From contig JADFPM010000168.1 of NCBI GenBank assembly GCA_022562335.1, positions 1-6,030 on the forward strand: DNA of 6,030 bases, given 5' to 3'. Below are positions 5,230 to 6,030 of the stretch, one piece after another (positions within the stretch are counted from its first letter, which is position 1; each line of letters starts with the position of its first letter). A model generated the notes under the pieces. That model was not told the origin of the DNA, ran no database searches, and worked only from the letters and a program-made list of their open reading frames with translations. The translations under genes were made by a program, and so were the position numbers. This DNA is from Chloroflexota bacterium (GTDB lineage Bacteria; Chloroflexota; Dehalococcoidia; Lucifugimonadales; UBA3495).

Positions 5230-5273
5230 AGCCGCCGCCTGAAAGCTGGCGGCTGATTGCTGAAAGCTGACAG
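5230..5273. repeat. Hairpin plus short direct repeat after the TPP-enzyme stop codon
   Basis: AGCCGCC (5230-5236) and GGCGGCT (5248-5254) form a perfect 7-bp stem with an 11-nt loop. The decamer CTGAAAGCTG occurs at 5239-5248 and 5260-5269. AGCTGACAGCT at 5265-5275 adds a further dyad and runs into the TAG stop (5274-5276). It fills most of the 69-bp gap. Repeats of AGCTTTCAGC type are familiar between bacterial genes; no U-run follows, so a terminator is not claimed. Confidence 0.55.
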
Positions 5274-6030
5274 CTAAAACGCCCTGCGGAACGACGTCTC
5301 CGTCTCCGAGGCGGTTATGAACTCCAACAAAACCGGGCGGCCGTCCTGCTCGGTGACCCGTCTTGCCCGTTGGAAGGCCGGGCCTATCTCGGCCGGGTCT
5401 TCGATGCGCTCGGCGTATCCGCCCATGGCCGTCCCCATGTCGGCGTAGTTGCCGCCCAGGTCCCGGGTGTTGTACAGCTCGTGCGACGCGGCCATGGCAT
5501 TGGTTTCCACCGCCATGGTGCCGTTGTTCAGCACCACGGTGATGATGGGTATCCGCGACCGCACCGCCGTCTCGAAGTCCAACCCCACCATGCCGAAGGC
5601 GGCGTCGCCCATGAAATTGACGCAGACCTTTTCCGGTTGGGCCAGCTTGGCGCCGATGATAAGGCCCAGGCCGGTACCCAGACCGTGAGACTTGCCCCAA
5701 CCCAGGTAGGTGCGCGGGCCGTTGGAACGGTAGAAGGGCGTGATCTGGTCCCGGGGGCTGCCCGAATCGTGGGTGATGATGGCCTCTTCCGGGGGCACGG
5801 TGCGCATGAAATCCCAGATCACCCGGTAGGGGCTGATGGGCCGGTCGTTGCTGGTCAGCTTATGGGTCCAATCTGACAGCCAGGCGTCCCGCTCCGCCTG
5901 GATCTCCCGGACCGTGGCGTCGTCGCCCTGGCGGGTGGTCCCGACGATCTCCCGGCAAGCCTCGATCATCTGGCGCAGGACCAGCTTGGCGTCGCCCACC
6001 AATGGCAGGTCGATGTTGTAATCTTTGTTG
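5274..6030 (-). CDS. Thiamine-pyrophosphate-dependent enzyme, C-terminal part (acetolactate-synthase-like family), 5' end outside the window
   Basis: Some 251 residues are visible and the frame stays open through the right edge (the codons before 6002 read NKDYNIDLP), so the gene is cut by the window; full members are about 550-600 residues. The visible part is the end of the middle domain (LVGDAKLVLRQMIEA) and the C-terminal TPP-binding domain. This carries HDSGSPRDQ, then YLGWGKSHGLGTGLGLIIGAKLA, then the cofactor motif GDAAFGM...VVLNN (5523-5609). The GD and NN that hold Mg2+ and the diphosphate are present with 24 residues between, as in the GDG-X(24-27)-NN family motif, but the third residue is Ala. 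Enzymes of this family cleave or join C-C bonds next to a carbonyl (acetolactate synthase, benzoylformate or oxalyl-CoA decarboxylases). Which reaction this one does cannot be decided without the N-terminal half, which holds the catalytic glutamate. The TTG at 6002 is not the start. Confidence 0.9.
   Translation of the reverse strand, partial: NKDYNIDLPLVGDAKLVLRQMIEACREIVGTTRQGDDATVREIQAERDAWLSDWTHKLTSNDRPISPYRVIWDFMRTVPPEEAIITHDSGSPRDQITPFYRSNGPRTYLGWGKSHGLGTGLGLIIGAKLAQPEKVCVNFMGDAAFGMVGLDFETAVRSRIPIITVVLNNGTMAVETNAMAASHELYNTRDLGGNYADMGTAMGGYAERIEDPAEIGPAFQRARRVTEQDGRPVLLEFITASETETSFRRAF

Noticed and set aside
5370..5876. 168-residue plus-strand frame opposite the TPP enzyme
   Set aside because: Antisense to the conserved TPP-binding domain; rich in Gly, Arg and His as expected for a shadow frame.

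Overview
The window is a 6 kb bacterial segment in which all five supported genes lie on the minus strand. Read in the direction of transcription, from high to low coordinates, they are: the C-terminal part of a thiamine-pyrophosphate (TPP) enzyme (5274 to beyond the right edge), a 120-residue protein that looks like a dimeric alpha/beta-barrel (4842-5204), a RidA/YjgF-family protein (4182-4649), a 724-residue STAND ATPase of NB-ARC type with C-terminal TPRs (1685-3859), and a 407-residue 12-helix MFS transporter (406-1629). No rRNA, tRNA, transposase or CRISPR array was seen.

The right half looks metabolic. The TPP enzyme, the small barrel protein and RidA share orientation, have moderate gaps (69 and 192 bp), and the two complete genes have textbook AGGAGG ribosome sites. 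The gaps hold palindromic intergenic repeats rather than clear terminators. The left half is of a different kind: a signalling or conflict-type ATPase with an unrecognised N-terminal module, an unusual P-loop and two nearly identical TPR units, followed 55 bp later by an MFS gene. By hand count of sample lines the MFS gene is less GC-rich (42-60%) than the STAND gene (62-72%). The last 405 bp are non-coding and packed with dyads and two diverged copies of a two-part repeat, the last of which overlaps the MFS stop codon.

The lineage cannot be fixed from the sequence. High GC, the TPP-enzyme type, a large NB-ARC/TPR protein and abundant palindromic repeats would suit an uncultured, environmental bacterium such as a Chloroflexota (Dehalococcoidia/SAR202-like) member, but this is a low-confidence guess from general familiarity.

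The part most worth a second look is the STAND ATPase. It has no recognised effector domain, a four-residue expansion at the Walker A loop, a recently duplicated repeat in the presumed sensor region, and identical 10-bp palindromes on either side of the gene. The repeat cluster at 1-409 comes next. No new system is demonstrated; these are leads.
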